This document shows positions 6,033-6,216 of a stretch of 6,216 nt of DNA, one piece after another (position 1 is the first letter of the stretch; every line of letters starts with the position of its first letter). Position numbers and translations under genes: made by a program. This DNA is from Dehalococcoidia bacterium. GTDB lineage: Bacteria > Chloroflexota > Dehalococcoidia > SAR202 > UBA11138. The notes below the pieces were generated by a model. That model was not told the DNA's origin. It did not search any database and saw only the letters and a list, made by a program, of their open reading frames with translations. The DNA lies in NCBI GenBank assembly GCA_012270625.1, contig JAAXHZ010000069.1, forward strand, positions 1 through 6,216, in the 5' to 3' direction.

Positions 6033-6048
6033 ACTTATGCAATTTTCT
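6033..6048 (-). repeat. Right terminal inverted repeat
   Basis: ACTTATGCAATTTTCT, the exact reverse complement of 5918-5933. Confidence 0.75.
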
Positions 6049-6049
6049 C

Positions 6050-6059
6050 TGGGGAGCGA
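6050..6059 (+). repeat. Right 10-bp flanking direct repeat (putative target-site duplication)
   Basis: TGGGGAGCGA, identical to 5908-5917, one base outside the right terminal inverted repeat. Confidence 0.6.
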
Positions 6060-6065
6060 GGACAG

Positions 6066-6096
6066 TTGTACACGACCATGCCGGTAGTAGTACAAT
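6066..6096 (+). promoter_or_regulatory. Putative tRNA-Trp promoter with an embedded inverted repeat
   Basis: TACAAT (6091-6096) matches five of six bases of the -10 consensus. TTGTAC (6066-6071) is a partial -35 box at a long 19-bp spacing. The same bases form an inverted repeat, TTGTAC (6066-6071) with GTACAA (6090-6095), which could be an operator or coincidence. Transcription would begin near 6103, about 37 nt before the mature tRNA. Confidence 0.35.
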
Positions 6097-6139
6097 TATG
6101 ACTGCGTCGTGAGTGATCTCACTCGCTTGTTCCCTTCGC

Positions 6140-6216
6140 AGGAGCGTAGCTCAGGCTGGTAGAGCATCGGTCTCCAAAACCGAGGGTCGCGGGTTCGAAT
6201 CCTGCCGCTCCTGCCA
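6140..6216 (+). tRNA. tRNA-Trp (anticodon CCA)
   Basis: A complete 77-nt tRNA. The acceptor stem is AGGAGCG (6140-6146) with CGCTCCT (6206-6212), followed by discriminator G and an encoded CCA end (6214-6216). The anticodon stem TCGGT/ACCGA encloses loop CTCCAAA with anticodon CCA at 6174-6176, which reads UGG (tryptophan). The T arm is GCGGG-TTCGAAT-CCTGC with one G-U pair, and the D arm is closed by GCTC/GAGC. The gene ends at the last base of the window. In many bacteria tRNA-Trp is followed by secE-nusG and ribosomal protein genes; that is an expectation for the sequence beyond the window, not something visible here. Confidence 0.97.

Larger units (their letters stand above)
5918..6049. 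mobile_element. MITE-like insertion, non-coding, with 16-bp terminal inverted repeats
   Basis: The ends are perfect 16-bp inverted repeats: AGAAAATTGCATAAGT (5918-5933) and its reverse complement at 6033-6048. Beyond a 5-base offset, both continue inward into CCCCG, so the ends are related further than 16 bp. The whole unit is bracketed by the 10-bp direct repeat TGGGGAGCGA, as expected of a target-site duplication (the right one starts after one extra C). The interior of about 100 bp contains no plausible gene. It holds a GGAGAGG/CCTCTCC inverted repeat (5962-5968 with 5984-5990), two tandem CTCACTC units (5971-5984) and a strong hairpin (6011-6028). Such elements are normally moved in trans by a transposase of a full-length insertion sequence with the same ends; the family is not recognised. 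It sits between two divergent promoters. Confidence 0.6.

Noticed and set aside
5901..6101. 66-codon plus-strand open frame across the divergent intergenic region
   Set aside because: It spans the inverted repeats and direct repeats of the insertion, has no family resemblance and is best explained as chance.

Overview
The window is a compact, moderately GC-rich bacterial segment. The fused ATP-sulfurylase/APS-kinase, the FmdB-type zinc ribbon, the frequent GTG and TTG starts and the style of the diiron and SCP2-like proteins would fit a Chloroflexota-like (SAR202/Dehalococcoidia-type) bacterium. No taxonomic marker is present, so this placement is an inference.

Layout. (1) Bases 1-426 (+) hold the C-terminal part of a homocysteine S-methyltransferase-family protein that begins outside the window. 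(2) After a 154-bp gap, 581-2290 (+) encode a complete bifunctional sulfate adenylyltransferase/adenylylsulfate kinase, which converts sulfate to APS and then PAPS. Both genes belong to sulfur metabolism. (3) A minus-strand array of six tightly packed genes runs from 5845 down to 2301. In transcription order these are a ferritin-like diiron protein (4751-5845), a 63-aa coiled-coil/membrane protein (4533-4724), a second ferritin-like paralog (3453-4529), two tandem SCP2-like paralogs (3008-3451 and 2587-3003) and an FmdB-type zinc ribbon protein (2301-2582). The gaps are 26, 3, 1, 4 and 4 nt, so this is almost certainly one operon. It converges on the sulfurylase gene with only 10 bp between stop codons. 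(4) Bases 5846-6139 are a 294-bp divergent intergenic region with a putative promoter at each edge. Between the promoters is a MITE-like insertion of about 132 bp, with perfect 16-bp terminal inverted repeats and flanking 10-bp direct repeats. (5) A complete tRNA-Trp (anticodon CCA) occupies 6140-6216 and ends exactly at the window edge.

The most interesting content is the six-gene operon. The first ferritin-like protein keeps a full carboxylate-bridged diiron ligand set, with two ExxH motifs and extra helix glutamates. The second, clearly homologous protein keeps both histidines but has lost the glutamate at every expected ligand position (Q/A, A, G and K replacements). This looks like a catalytic plus pseudo-catalytic pair, by analogy with the alpha and beta subunits of bacterial multicomponent monooxygenases. 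The operon adds two SCP2-like proteins, a family that often binds hydrophobic ligands, and a small membrane-anchored protein. A membrane-associated oxygenase system for a hydrophobic substrate is a reasonable hypothesis, but substrate, activity and electron donor cannot be read from the sequence, and no reductase is present in the window.
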